DNA of 64,000 nt from JBJMQS01 sp045802605 (lineage in GTDB: Bacteria > Planctomycetota > Planctomycetia > Gemmatales > Gemmataceae): positions 1-64,000 of the forward strand of contig JBJMQS010000019.1 of assembly GCA_045802605.1 (NCBI GenBank), written 5' to 3'. The position numbers and the translations under genes are program-made. The notes beneath the pieces are model-generated. The model had not been told where the DNA came from, did no database searches, and saw only the letters and a program-made list of their open reading frames with translations. Every line of letters starts with the position of its first letter. Position 1 is the first letter of the stretch. Shown piece after piece: positions 17,320 to 25,046 of the stretch.

Positions 17320-17352
17320 TGGTCAGCCATCAGCAAAAATGCGAAAACACTT

Positions 17353-17383
17353 CCGGGGCCATCCAGCCCCGGTTTTTGTTTTT
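17353..17383 (+). terminator. Rho-independent terminator
   Basis: Stem CCGGGGC / GCCCCGG with a 6-nt loop, followed by TTTTTGTTTTT. It ends the small secreted protein gene at 17047-17319 and lies just before the TTG start at 17395. Confidence 0.9.
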
Positions 17384-17394
17384 AGGAGCGAGCG

Positions 17395-17787
17395 TTGATA
17401 CGAATTCTCCTCTGGGTCCAGGGCGCGTACTTCTTGGTCACAGGCTTATGGCCAATCCTGAGCCTCCGCACGTTCATTCAGATCACTGGTGAAAAGACAG
17501 ACAACGCTAAGACCGGGCTGCTGATCGATCACTGGCTGGTCATCACCGTGGGTGTGTTGGTAACGCCGATTGGAGCCGCACTGCTGCTATCGGCCATTCG
17601 TCGGGTGTGGCGATTGGAGACCGCGATATTGGCGCTCGGAAGTGCGGTCGGCTTGTTGGTTGTTGATGTAATCTATGTTTCACGCAGAATGATTGATCCG
17701 ATTTATTTAGCAGATGCCGGAATCGAAGCGCTGTTAATCGTTGGCTGGCTGATTGCAGGCGTGCGTTCACGAACCAAGAGAACTTAG
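17395..17787 (+). CDS. Four-helix membrane protein, unknown
   Basis: A 130-aa protein starting at TTG 17395 (AGGAG 6 nt upstream; no ATG is better placed). It has about four hydrophobic helices (LLWVQGAYFLVTGLWPILSL, WLVITVGVLVTPIGAALLL, TAILALGSAVGLLVVDVIYV, AGIEALLIVGWLIAGV) and a basic tail (RSRTKRT). Small DoxX- or DUF-type membrane proteins look like this, but no signature motif is visible. It converges with the DUF72 gene, overlapping it by 4 nt. Confidence 0.65.
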   Translation: MIRILLWVQGAYFLVTGLWPILSLRTFIQITGEKTDNAKTGLLIDHWLVITVGVLVTPIGAALLLSAIRRVWRLETAILALGSAVGLLVVDVIYVSRRMIDPIYLADAGIEALLIVGWLIAGVRSRTKRT

Positions 17788-18788
17788 CGCCCAACTGCTG
17801 ACGCCGTTTTCGCAGACTGGGCTGCAATCATGCGCTGACAGCGTTCGGCCGCTCGGGGAGCGTAATCGGACTTATTGTTGTTGTAAATAATGTGAGTATC
17901 GTGCGCGATTTCAGAAAACGCATTTGCTCGATCTGCAATTTGTTTGAGCTCAGCGTCCGAATAATCATAGTCGAACCGTTCCGCGACCGATCGGCCCGAG
18001 ACGTAACCCTTCGTATTACGTCCATGCGCACGCACATAGGCGAGCCGCGGGTCGGTGACGATATCCACTGCTGGCATGATCATGAAATGATCGCCCGGAG
18101 GCCCATCAACCGCCACCAACGACGCTCGCCGGCTTTTGAAGTATGCGACCGTCTCTGGTTCATGGTCCTCCTCCACCCAACCGCGATTGCGCAGTTCAAC
18201 CGCCAGCCGGTAATCGCGCAATAGTTCGAGCAAATGATCCAATTCTGCCAAGCTGTGATATTTCGGACCAAACGATGGCGAGAGTTGCAGCAACAACGCG
18301 CCCAATTTCCCCACATTGACCATAGGTTCGATGTTCTCCTTAATAACTTCGACCAGGGCTTTCTCCAATTTTGGCGTGATTATCGCCTTGTCGTCATCTC
18401 CCACCAACCGCCGCAGGCCAGGCGGAAGGAATTTGACTGGTGTACTGTGCCGTGACAACAGACGATGCAGCTTCAAGTCAAAAACAAATCCATCCGGAGT
18501 TTGATCGCACCAATTCTTAATTTGAGTGTGATTAGGCACGGAGTAAAAGGTGGAGTTTACTTCAACAAGGTTGAAATGTGTGGCATACCATTCGAGCCGA
18601 TGCTTGGCCGACACTCCCTTGGGATACCAGTCCGCAATAAATCCTGGGTCAGTCCAGCTTGCTGTACCCACCAAAATGCGCCCACGCGGCTGTTTGTTGC
18701 CACGCTTCTGCGATGGTGTGTGGATGATATGGTGCACCCGCGCTGTGGTACGGCGAGTTCCGTTATGGCTTTGTGCTTTGGTGGCCAT
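17784..18788 (-). CDS. DUF72 family protein (YecE-like TIM barrel)
   Basis: A 334-aa protein with the typical DUF72 features: GTASWTDPGFIADWYPKGVS near residue 41, HFNLVEVNSTFYSVP near 70, FDLKLHRLLSRHSTP near 103, LGALLLQLSPSFGP near 165, YRLAVELRNRGW near 193 and an asparagine-rich IIYNNNKSDYAPRAA end. DUF72 proteins adopt a TIM-barrel fold; their biochemical role is not established. The first about 35 residues are basic and low in complexity, so a downstream start near residue 36 is possible, but ATG 18788 is acceptable. It is divergently arranged to the HTH-like gene at 18954. Confidence 0.9.
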   Translation of the reverse strand: MATKAQSHNGTRRTTARVHHIIHTPSQKRGNKQPRGRILVGTASWTDPGFIADWYPKGVSAKHRLEWYATHFNLVEVNSTFYSVPNHTQIKNWCDQTPDGFVFDLKLHRLLSRHSTPVKFLPPGLRRLVGDDDKAIITPKLEKALVEVIKENIEPMVNVGKLGALLLQLSPSFGPKYHSLAELDHLLELLRDYRLAVELRNRGWVEEDHEPETVAYFKSRRASLVAVDGPPGDHFMIMPAVDIVTDPRLAYVRAHGRNTKGYVSGRSVAERFDYDYSDAELKQIADRANAFSEIAHDTHIIYNNNKSDYAPRAAERCQRMIAAQSAKTASAVGR

Positions 18789-18953
18789 GAATTAGAAAAG
18801 TTGCAACGATTGTGCCAAAGAAGCCACTGATGGCGATTGGGTACGAAAACGTGCGCATGATACAATTCATTACTTATTCATTGACACAATTGTCTACCTC
18901 CGTAGTTTGATTCAAACAACTCGCCTCAACAAATGATTCAATAGAGGATGACA

Positions 18954-19274
18954 ATGGCTCGTACAAAATCGACCGGCGGCACCAAAGCATCAGCGATTCG
19001 TGATGCGCTCGCCGCCAATCCGAAAGCAACGACAAAAGAGATTATCGAACAGTTGGCCTCAAAGGGTGTGAAGGTTTCTGCCAATCATGTTTACATTCTC
19101 AAGAGCAAGACCCGCCGCCGAGCTTCTCGCCAACGCCGCGACGCAGCAGTGGCCGCCTCGCGCCAGTCGGGTAACAACAATCCCGTTCAAGCCGTCATGC
19201 AGGTCAAAAAGCTCGCCGAAGAAATGGGCGGCCTGAAGATCCTCAAGCAGCTGGTCGATGTGTTGTCGATGTAA
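18954..19274 (+). CDS. Small basic HTH-like protein
   Basis: A 106-aa protein starting at ATG 18954 with GAGG 6 nt upstream. Residues about 10-45 look like a winged-helix/HTH (ASAIRDALAANPKATTKEII, then EQLASKGVKVSANHVYILKS), followed by a very basic stretch (KTRRRASRQRRD) and a C-terminal amphipathic helix. Related small proteins recur in planctomycete genomes, and a DNA-binding role is inferred. The N-terminus ARTKSTGGTKA is strikingly like the histone H3 tail with five residues removed (see findings). Confidence 0.75.
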   Translation: MARTKSTGGTKASAIRDALAANPKATTKEIIEQLASKGVKVSANHVYILKSKTRRRASRQRRDAAVAASRQSGNNNPVQAVMQVKKLAEEMGGLKILKQLVDVLSM

Positions 19275-19286
19275 ATGTCAACATTT

Positions 19287-19318
19287 CTGTCGTCGTGGTA
19301 GTATCACCACGACGACAG
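19287..19318 (+). terminator. Perfect 13-bp hairpin after the HTH-like gene
   Basis: Arms CTGTCGTCGTGGT / ACCACGACGACAG with a 6-nt loop, 12 nt past the stop. It has no T-run on either side, so it may be a weak terminator or a 3' stabilising structure. It also separates the gene from the antisense tRNA. Confidence 0.5.
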
Positions 19319-19321
19319 GAG

Positions 19322-19395
19322 TGGGGCCCCCGGGATTCGAACCCGGAACCAAACGATTATGAGTCGTCTGCTCTGACCGTTGAGCTAGGGCCCCT
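19322..19395 (-). tRNA. tRNA-Ile2 (anticodon CAU, probably lysidine-modified)
   Basis: A 74-nt cloverleaf on the minus strand: acceptor GGGGCCC/GGGCCCC, D-arm TAGCTCAACGGTCAGAGCA, anticodon arm GACGACTCATAATCGTTT, T-arm CCGGGTTCGAATCCCGG, discriminator A, CCA not encoded. The CAU anticodon could be Met, but the anticodon arm GACTCATAATCG is the same as in E. coli tRNA-Ile2, whose C34 is converted to lysidine by TilS. Confidence 0.9.
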
Positions 19396-19422
19396 TCATT
19401 CTTCATCTTAGAAATTTGTAAA

Positions 19423-20454
19423 TCACACTTGATCGCGTATGCGCTCCCCGCGGGATAGACGCTCGCGATGAGCATTCAGTTCAGCCTGAATGTGGGATGG
19501 CGCATAAATCAAAGCTTGGTTGATCGCCTCCAGAGCACCTGCCATATCGCCGCACTCTGCTCGCGCCGCTGCCAAGGTATCAAGAATCAGTGGATCTTTT
19601 CCACAAGTCGCTCCATTGGCTCGGGTCGCCAATTCTAAGGCTTCGCGGCCATTGCGGAGTTCATCGGGGCCCGCAGCTGCCAACACCCACGCCAGCCGGT
19701 TGATCACTTTGACATCGTCGGGCGCTAGACGCAGTGCTTCCCGGTAATCGCTGACTGCGCTGGCCACAGCGCGGAGCCGAGCGTAGATCTCTCCCCGCAA
19801 TGAATAGGCGTCGGCACAGTCAGGAGAGAATTGAATCCAGTGGGTCGCGTCTGCCAACGCCGGTTCGTATTGGCCCAGCACGGCCAACAGCCCGGCCCGT
19901 TCGCGATAGGCGTCAGCGAAAGTTGGTTCGAGTTCCAGCGCTGTCGAAAAGTCGGCGAGTGCCCCTTTGGGATCATTGAGTTGTCGCTGACATAGGCCTC
20001 GGAAATAAAAAGCCCTGGGCCAGCGGTCCTGAGCGATTGCTGCAGAAAAGTCGGCGGCCGCTTGTTTCCATTCGCCAAGATTGAACCACGCCCCGCCACG
20101 CTGAAAATAGTTGGCCGAGCGTTTGGCGCCGCGTTGAATCGCGGCATCGAAGTCATGAAAGGCCTTACGGTGTTCTTGGCGGGCCACATGCACCGTGCCG
20201 CGTTCCGTATATCCTGCATGGTCGTCCGGCGCGAGGCGAATCGCGGCATCTAGGTTGGATTCTGCCTCGTCATATCGCTTCAGCCGGTTCAACGCCCGGC
20301 CACGCAACAGATGCCCGCGACTGGAGTCAGGTTGGAGCTGCAGGGCCTGGTCCAACACAGTGACAGCCGCTTGAAAATCTTGGCGTTTCAGCAGGTCGAT
20401 TGCGCGATCGAAGTGAGCACGCGCCAGAATAGATTGTGGTGCGGTCGTCGCCAT
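19423..20454 (-). CDS. TPR-repeat protein
   Basis: A 343-aa cytoplasmic-looking protein built almost entirely of tetratricopeptide repeats: about eight units such as GHLLRGRALNRLKRYDEAES and ANYFQRGGAWFNLGEWKQAA, with the A-x-x-x-F/Y-x-x-A-L pattern. No signal peptide or catalytic motif. It starts 4 nt after the stop of the kinase gene upstream, so both are co-transcribed; the TPR protein may scaffold partners of the kinase. This is inference from position only. Confidence 0.88.
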   Translation of the reverse strand: MATTAPQSILARAHFDRAIDLLKRQDFQAAVTVLDQALQLQPDSSRGHLLRGRALNRLKRYDEAESNLDAAIRLAPDDHAGYTERGTVHVARQEHRKAFHDFDAAIQRGAKRSANYFQRGGAWFNLGEWKQAAADFSAAIAQDRWPRAFYFRGLCQRQLNDPKGALADFSTALELEPTFADAYRERAGLLAVLGQYEPALADATHWIQFSPDCADAYSLRGEIYARLRAVASAVSDYREALRLAPDDVKVINRLAWVLAAAGPDELRNGREALELATRANGATCGKDPLILDTLAAARAECGDMAGALEAINQALIYAPSHIQAELNAHRERLSRGERIRDQV

Positions 20455-20458
20455 GGGT

Positions 20459-21889
20459 TCAATTGTCTTGTACGGAGCTGAGTTCGCCCAACTTCTGATA
20501 CAGTTGTTTCAAATTCAGAGGACGAACAAGCACGCCGACCCCTGCATGCTGTGGAATCTCCTTGGCCCAACCGGCCTGCTCTTCCGAAAGCAACAGAATC
20601 GCCGCGATAGCCAGGTTATTGTCATCTGCTTGCCGGCAAATGCGTTTGAACGTTTGCAGGCCGTCCTCGCCCGCTGTGCCAGCATCAATAATCAACGCGT
20701 GATAGGGCACTTCTTTGTAGCGCGACTCGGCTCGCACCGGATCGGCGGAAATGAGCACGCGATAGCCCTGGTCTTTGAGTTTCTCGCGAAATGCATCCTG
20801 AATGCGTTCATTACCTTCCACGACAAAGATCGTTCGCGGGCCACTGGGCGTAATCGTATCGACCGCGTGACCTTCAAGTTCGGACTGCACTCGACGGACG
20901 GCCTCGTGTAACTGGCCCGGCGATTGAAATCGTTCGTTTGGACTGTAGGCGAGCATTCGGTCCAAGAGCTTGAATACCGACGGCGGCGCTTCGACTTCGC
21001 CCGGCATGATCGGCGGCAGATCGCGATAGCGCGATGTTGAGCGCAATTGGGTCTTGTCCTTGGTGGGTGGAACCGGACGGCGGCCCGTCAACATTTCATA
21101 AAAGACACACCCCAGGAAGTAAATATCGCTCCGGACGTCGCCCGACTTCACCCCAGTCGCGCGTTCGAGTGCGGCGTAGTCCACGGTGCGGTCAACATCC
21201 ATGTCATCGTCGTCGGCCGCTGGGCCATGCAACTCTGCCAGGCCGAAGTCCACGAGCTTGCAGTTGCCAGTGCTCGAAATGAGAATGTTGGTGGTTTTCA
21301 TGTCGCGGTGGGTGAGGCCGCGGGTGACGGCGTAGGCCAAGCCACTCGCACACTCCTCAATAATCTTCACCGCTTCTAGCGCCGTGAGCTTTTTGCGAAT
21401 CCGAAGAATATCGCGCAGATTGCCACCTTCGACGAACTCCATGACGATGTAATATTGGCCGGTCCCCTGATCTTGGCCGACTGCCAGAATCCGCACGATG
21501 TTGGGGTGTTGCAACGTCAGCCCGACTTTGCCCTCGCGCTGAAACAGCTCAACCATGTGCGGCTGTTCGCTCATCTTGCGCCGCAGCACTTTTACAGCGA
21601 CCACGTCGCCGGTGACCGGATCGTCGCCGCGGAACACTCTTCCGAAGCTGCCGGCGGCAATGCGATAGAGAAGCCGATAGCCTCCGACGAAGTAGCCCTC
21701 ACGTTCCCCTTTGAGAATGCGATGCGATTGCCACGACGTGAGCATTCCTTTGCGTTCGAGCATGTGCAGAAGTTCATTCCCGCTCGCGCTGGGAGGAAGT
21801 TCCGCGACGCATTGATCCATGACGTTATTGTCTACGAGCCGTGCTCGGCGAACGAGATCGGCAGTCGAATTGAGTTCCGCGATGGACAT
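20459..21889 (-). CDS. Ser/Thr protein kinase fused to a degenerate receiver domain
   Basis: A 476-aa protein from ATG 21889 (an upstream TTG at 21916 is possible). Kinase domain at about 70-340: glycine loop IAAGSFGRVFRG, Lys100 in VAVKVL, catalytic loop HRDMKTTN (194-201), DFG at 214-216, so it should be active. The activation segment lacks the usual TPxYxAPE and reads RTVDYAALE. Residues about 350-470 form a CheY-like receiver (TIFVVEGNERIQ, ALIIDAGTAGEDG, VLVRPLN). Its phospho-acceptor position is Asp402, but the acidic pair is reduced to one Glu (358) and the conserved Lys is Arg456. Residues 1-65 resemble the planctomycete pre-kinase region (LHMLERKGMLTSWQSHRILK). No membrane helix is present, unlike most PknB-type kinases. 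Confidence 0.92.
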   Translation of the reverse strand: MSIAELNSTADLVRRARLVDNNVMDQCVAELPPSASGNELLHMLERKGMLTSWQSHRILKGEREGYFVGGYRLLYRIAAGSFGRVFRGDDPVTGDVVAVKVLRRKMSEQPHMVELFQREGKVGLTLQHPNIVRILAVGQDQGTGQYYIVMEFVEGGNLRDILRIRKKLTALEAVKIIEECASGLAYAVTRGLTHRDMKTTNILISSTGNCKLVDFGLAELHGPAADDDDMDVDRTVDYAALERATGVKSGDVRSDIYFLGCVFYEMLTGRRPVPPTKDKTQLRSTSRYRDLPPIMPGEVEAPPSVFKLLDRMLAYSPNERFQSPGQLHEAVRRVQSELEGHAVDTITPSGPRTIFVVEGNERIQDAFREKLKDQGYRVLISADPVRAESRYKEVPYHALIIDAGTAGEDGLQTFKRICRQADDNNLAIAAILLLSEEQAGWAKEIPQHAGVGVLVRPLNLKQLYQKLGELSSVQDN

Positions 21890-22056
21890 GTGTGGCTGGC
21901 GGGGCAAACTTTGCAAGGCTCGGTACGTTCAATCCAGTATGCCAGGATGTTGCTGCAACGTCCAGCATTCCCGCAAAACCGGTTCCCCTTGACATCACTG
22001 ATACACCGGTGCTATCGCCTAACTCGGAATATCGGGCCGGTAGGAGAGGACGGATT

Positions 22057-22806
22057 ATGCGCGGAGCGACAGTCCGAGGCGTGGCGGCGGGCTTGCTCTG
22101 CACCATATTGAGCGGATGTGCAGGCTTTTGGGACGAAGTGACCAGCCGCGACTTCAGCATGAGCGAAACGTTGCGGCCGCCTGAGCCCATGAGCGTGCTT
22201 CGAACGAGCCAGGACGGCGACAAGCGAGCCAAGGCGTTTCGACGTCTGGAAGAGCCTGCCCGAAATGGTTCCCCCGGCACGCAAGACGAAGTGGTCAAGC
22301 TGTTGACCGACGCGGCCTTGGGCGATCCACAACCGATATGCCGCATGGCTGCGATTTCCACTTTGGGCCGTTTCCAGGATTCACGCGCCGTGCCTGCGCT
22401 TATCAATGCGTACGAGTCCGCGGACCAGTTGGCGCCGGAACTCGCGTACCTGATCCGCTGCCAAGCCCTCTCAGCCATGGGTGAAACGAAACAACCGGCG
22501 GCAGGCGAGTACCTCGCGAAGATTGCCGCGCAGCCAGTGCGCAATGATGCAAGCGATCGGGAGCGTGGCCAAACGCGTGACATTCGGCTCGCCGCCGTGC
22601 GCTCGCTGCGCAACTTCCCGCAAATGCCGGCAGCGACACAAACCGCCGCGGCTCTAGCGCAGACGGAGAAAGACGTCGCTGTGCGTGACCGTGCCCGCGA
22701 AACCTACACGGCATTGACCGGTCACGAACCGGCGACCATGCCGCCCGCGCCACCCGTTCCCAACCCAGTCCAGGCCGTGAAGCACGAAGAGCCAGCCAAA
22801 CCGTGA
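22057..22806 (+). CDS. HEAT-repeat lipoprotein
   Basis: A 249-aa protein. ATG 22057 is chosen because GGAGAGGA lies 7 nt upstream and a lipoprotein signal follows (MRGATVRGVAAGLLCTILSGC), with lipobox LSGC. Residues about 75-225 contain HEAT/PBS-lyase-like helical repeats (CRMAAISTLGRFQDSRAVPA, IRLAAVRSLRNFPQMPAATQ, VRDRARETYTALTG). The C-terminus is proline-rich. It is divergent from the kinase gene and is followed after 10 nt by another secreted protein, so both probably form a small operon. A binding scaffold anchored in a membrane is likely. Confidence 0.85.
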   Translation: MRGATVRGVAAGLLCTILSGCAGFWDEVTSRDFSMSETLRPPEPMSVLRTSQDGDKRAKAFRRLEEPARNGSPGTQDEVVKLLTDAALGDPQPICRMAAISTLGRFQDSRAVPALINAYESADQLAPELAYLIRCQALSAMGETKQPAAGEYLAKIAAQPVRNDASDRERGQTRDIRLAAVRSLRNFPQMPAATQTAAALAQTEKDVAVRDRARETYTALTGHEPATMPPAPPVPNPVQAVKHEEPAKP

Positions 22807-22816
22807 TTCTCTGAGA

Positions 22817-23620
22817 ATGGGACTCGTTATGTTGCGCGGCCTGATTGCACCTCTTGCGTTGCTCATTCTTTCTCCGGCCACATTCGCTTTGGAACTTCGC
22901 AACGTCCAAGCCTGCTATGGCCGCTATGGTCCAGCGCGCACCAAACTGGAAGTCGCTCCGCATGAAGAGCTGATGTTTCGATTCGTCATTGTTGGACTCA
23001 AAACGGACAAAGACGGCAAGACGGATGCACTGCTCACCACGACACTCACCGACGCTAATGGTCACGACTTGCTCTCGCGACCGCAGGCCATCCGAGAAAC
23101 GCTGCCATTCGAAGCAGAATCCTGCCCTGGCACCGCGAGCCTCTTGGTAGGGCCTACGGCGGCGCCCGGCGAATACCAATTGCGCGTGACAATAGAAGAC
23201 AAACTGGGCGGCGGCTCGACCCGCTTCATTCGCAAAGTCGTCGTGCAGTCCGCAGACTTTCGCTTGCTAAGTCCGCGGTTCTTTGTCGATCCTGCGCGGA
23301 CGTTGCCCGGCCCCTGTGGCGGGCTAGTCGGCCAAACGCTCTATGTGCGAACGCAAATTGCACAACCAAGCCGCCGTGATGATTGGATCGCCTGTTCTTT
23401 GAAATTGCGAGTCGTCGATTTGAATGGCAAAGATATGTTGCAGACACCGGTCGTGATTCGCCGTGAGGTCAGGTCGCAACAGGACTACCAAATTCTGGCA
23501 CTTGAAGCGGAGTTGCCTTTGAGTGCGGCGGGAGACTTTCGGTTAGTACTGACGGCGACGGATGAGAACACCAAACAAGAGGCGACGCTGGAATTGCCAC
23601 TTGTGATTAGCTGGCCCTAG
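22817..23620 (+). CDS. Secreted beta-rich protein, unknown
   Basis: A 267-aa exported protein with signal peptide ending LLILSPATFA. ATG 22817 is used; ATG 22829 is equally possible. It consists of two Ig- or C2-like beta-sandwich halves with matching phrases (LTTTLTDANGHDLLSRPQAI and LKLRVVDLNGKDMLQTPVVI; GEYQLRVTIEDK and GDFRLVLTATDE), which suggests an internal duplication. No enzyme motif. It lies downstream of the HEAT lipoprotein gene and ends at a GC-rich hairpin. Function unknown. Confidence 0.75.
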   Translation: MGLVMLRGLIAPLALLILSPATFALELRNVQACYGRYGPARTKLEVAPHEELMFRFVIVGLKTDKDGKTDALLTTTLTDANGHDLLSRPQAIRETLPFEAESCPGTASLLVGPTAAPGEYQLRVTIEDKLGGGSTRFIRKVVVQSADFRLLSPRFFVDPARTLPGPCGGLVGQTLYVRTQIAQPSRRDDWIACSLKLRVVDLNGKDMLQTPVVIRREVRSQQDYQILALEAELPLSAAGDFRLVLTATDENTKQEATLELPLVISWP

Positions 23621-23625
23621 CGCAC

Positions 23626-23646
23626 CCGGGGGGATAAACCCCCCGG
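23626..23646 (+). terminator. Hairpin between convergent genes
   Basis: Perfect stem CCGGGGGG / CCCCCCGG with a 5-nt loop, followed on the + strand by ctcgctttt. It lies between two convergent genes and may serve both, although the T-run is weak. Confidence 0.55.
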
Positions 23647-23656
23647 CTCGCTTTTG

Positions 23657-24646
23657 CTAGGGCACCGCGATTCCGCCCAATACTCTCTGCACCACTGCAT
23701 CCGCATCCAAGCCATCCGCCTCGGCTTCATAGCTGATAATGACGCGATGCCGCAGAACATCCGGCGCGGCTTGTTTCACGTCGGACGGAGTCACGTAGCC
23801 CCGGCCAGCCAGAAATGCCAAGCCGCGGGCAGCACGCACCAAGCCCAGACTTGCCCGCGGACTCGCACCGTACTGAATCAAAGGTGCCACATCCAAGCCA
23901 TACTCGGCTGGCGTCCGCGTTGCACGAACGAGGTCCAACGCGTAGAGCTTTACTTCTTCAGCCATGTAGATTGTGTCGAGAAAATGCCGCAGTTCGTTCA
24001 AATCACTCGGCGATAGCACGGCGTCAATATCCAACGACACGTCCACGCCAGCCATGCGATCGATGATTGAGGACTCTTCGGCTTTGGATGGATAGGTCAG
24101 CCGGAGTTTGAACAAAAAGCGATCGAGTTGCGCTTCGGGCAGCGGATATGTTCCCTCGTGCTCGATCGGATTCTGGGTGGCGAGGACGAGAAAAGGCCTT
24201 GGTAACGGATGGGTGGATTCGCCGAGCGTGACTTGCAGCTCTTGCATCGCTTCGAGCAGTGCGGACTGCACTTTGGCGGGGGCCCGGTTAATTTCGTCAG
24301 CGAGCACGACATTGGCGAAGATCGGGCCGGATTTCACGGTGAAGTCACCGGTGCGCGGATGATACACCTGAGTGCCGATCACATCGGCGGGCAAAAGGTC
24401 CGGCGTGAACTGGATGCGGGCGAACGACAGGGCTAGCGCGCGAGCGGCGGTGCGAACGAGCAAGGTTTTCGCCAACCCGGGCACACCTTCGAGCAGCACA
24501 TGGCCACCGGAAAGCAGGGCGATCAAGAGCCGGTCGATGAGCGGACGTTGGCCGACGATGACCCGGGCCACTTGCTCATAAAACGGCTCCAGGCGAGCGC
24601 ATTGTTCTTGGGCCTTGCGGTCAATTTCAGCCACAGGATCAGACAT
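23657..24646 (-). CDS. MoxR-type AAA+ ATPase
   Basis: A 329-aa member of the MoxR AAA+ family, chaperone-like ATPases that mature or activate partner complexes and often pair with VWA-domain proteins. Walker A GVPGLAKTLL (about 55-64), Walker B VVLADEINRAP (about 113-123), sensor 1 region LATQNPIEHEGTYPLPEAQL, arginine-finger region LDRFLFKLRLTYPS, and the C-terminal lid with ASPRASLGLVRAARGLAFL. Its start overlaps the end of the receiver-like gene by 8 nt. No VWA or DUF58 protein follows within the window, which is unusual for MoxR. Confidence 0.93.
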   Translation of the reverse strand: MSDPVAEIDRKAQEQCARLEPFYEQVARVIVGQRPLIDRLLIALLSGGHVLLEGVPGLAKTLLVRTAARALALSFARIQFTPDLLPADVIGTQVYHPRTGDFTVKSGPIFANVVLADEINRAPAKVQSALLEAMQELQVTLGESTHPLPRPFLVLATQNPIEHEGTYPLPEAQLDRFLFKLRLTYPSKAEESSIIDRMAGVDVSLDIDAVLSPSDLNELRHFLDTIYMAEEVKLYALDLVRATRTPAEYGLDVAPLIQYGASPRASLGLVRAARGLAFLAGRGYVTPSDVKQAAPDVLRHRVIISYEAEADGLDADAVVQRVLGGIAVP

Positions 24647-25046
24647 CCAACTCTCGGCGCTCTTGTTTAGTAGGCTGTGGTACTTCCATTAACCCTATGA
24701 CGATTTCGGGTAACAGGTCCATCGAGAGCGGCGGAAAAAGCGCGAAATCGACGCCCAAATCCCAAACCACGCCAGCCACGACCGCGGCATTGGCCCCTCC
24801 GCCGACGGCCACAGTTCGTATGCCAGGCAACCGCCCAGCAATGCGACCGAGCCATCCAAGTTCTGCCCCAGGCGGCTCCCCGAGCCGCACTACGACCACA
24901 GTTGGCCGGCCCTGTATCAGAAATCTCATGGTTCGCTCGGCCCTGCGCGTTGCGCGCAGTCGCCAGTGCTTCTCGCCGATTGGTCCAGTCAACTGGCTGA
25001 CCAAACGATCTTCGGGTTCCAAGACAATGACTTGCGGGCGCTTCAT
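24639..25046 (-). CDS. Receiver-like protein without phospho-acceptor
   Basis: A 135-aa protein. ATG 25046 is chosen because it forms an ATGA overlap with the preceding gene. The pattern of strands and helices (PQVIVLEPEDRLVSQLTG, RPTVVVVRLGE, GIRTVAVGGGANAAVVAGVV, VDFALFPPLSMDLLPEIVIG) matches a CheY-like fold. The Asp after the third strand is absent (VVVVRLGE) and no Thr/Lys pair is clear, so phosphorylation is unlikely. It lies between a degenerate PAS-AAA-Fis gene and a MoxR gene, all overlapping, and probably relays or scaffolds within that operon. Confidence 0.6.
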   Translation of the reverse strand: MKRPQVIVLEPEDRLVSQLTGPIGEKHWRLRATRRAERTMRFLIQGRPTVVVVRLGEPPGAELGWLGRIAGRLPGIRTVAVGGGANAAVVAGVVWDLGVDFALFPPLSMDLLPEIVIGLMEVPQPTKQERRELDV

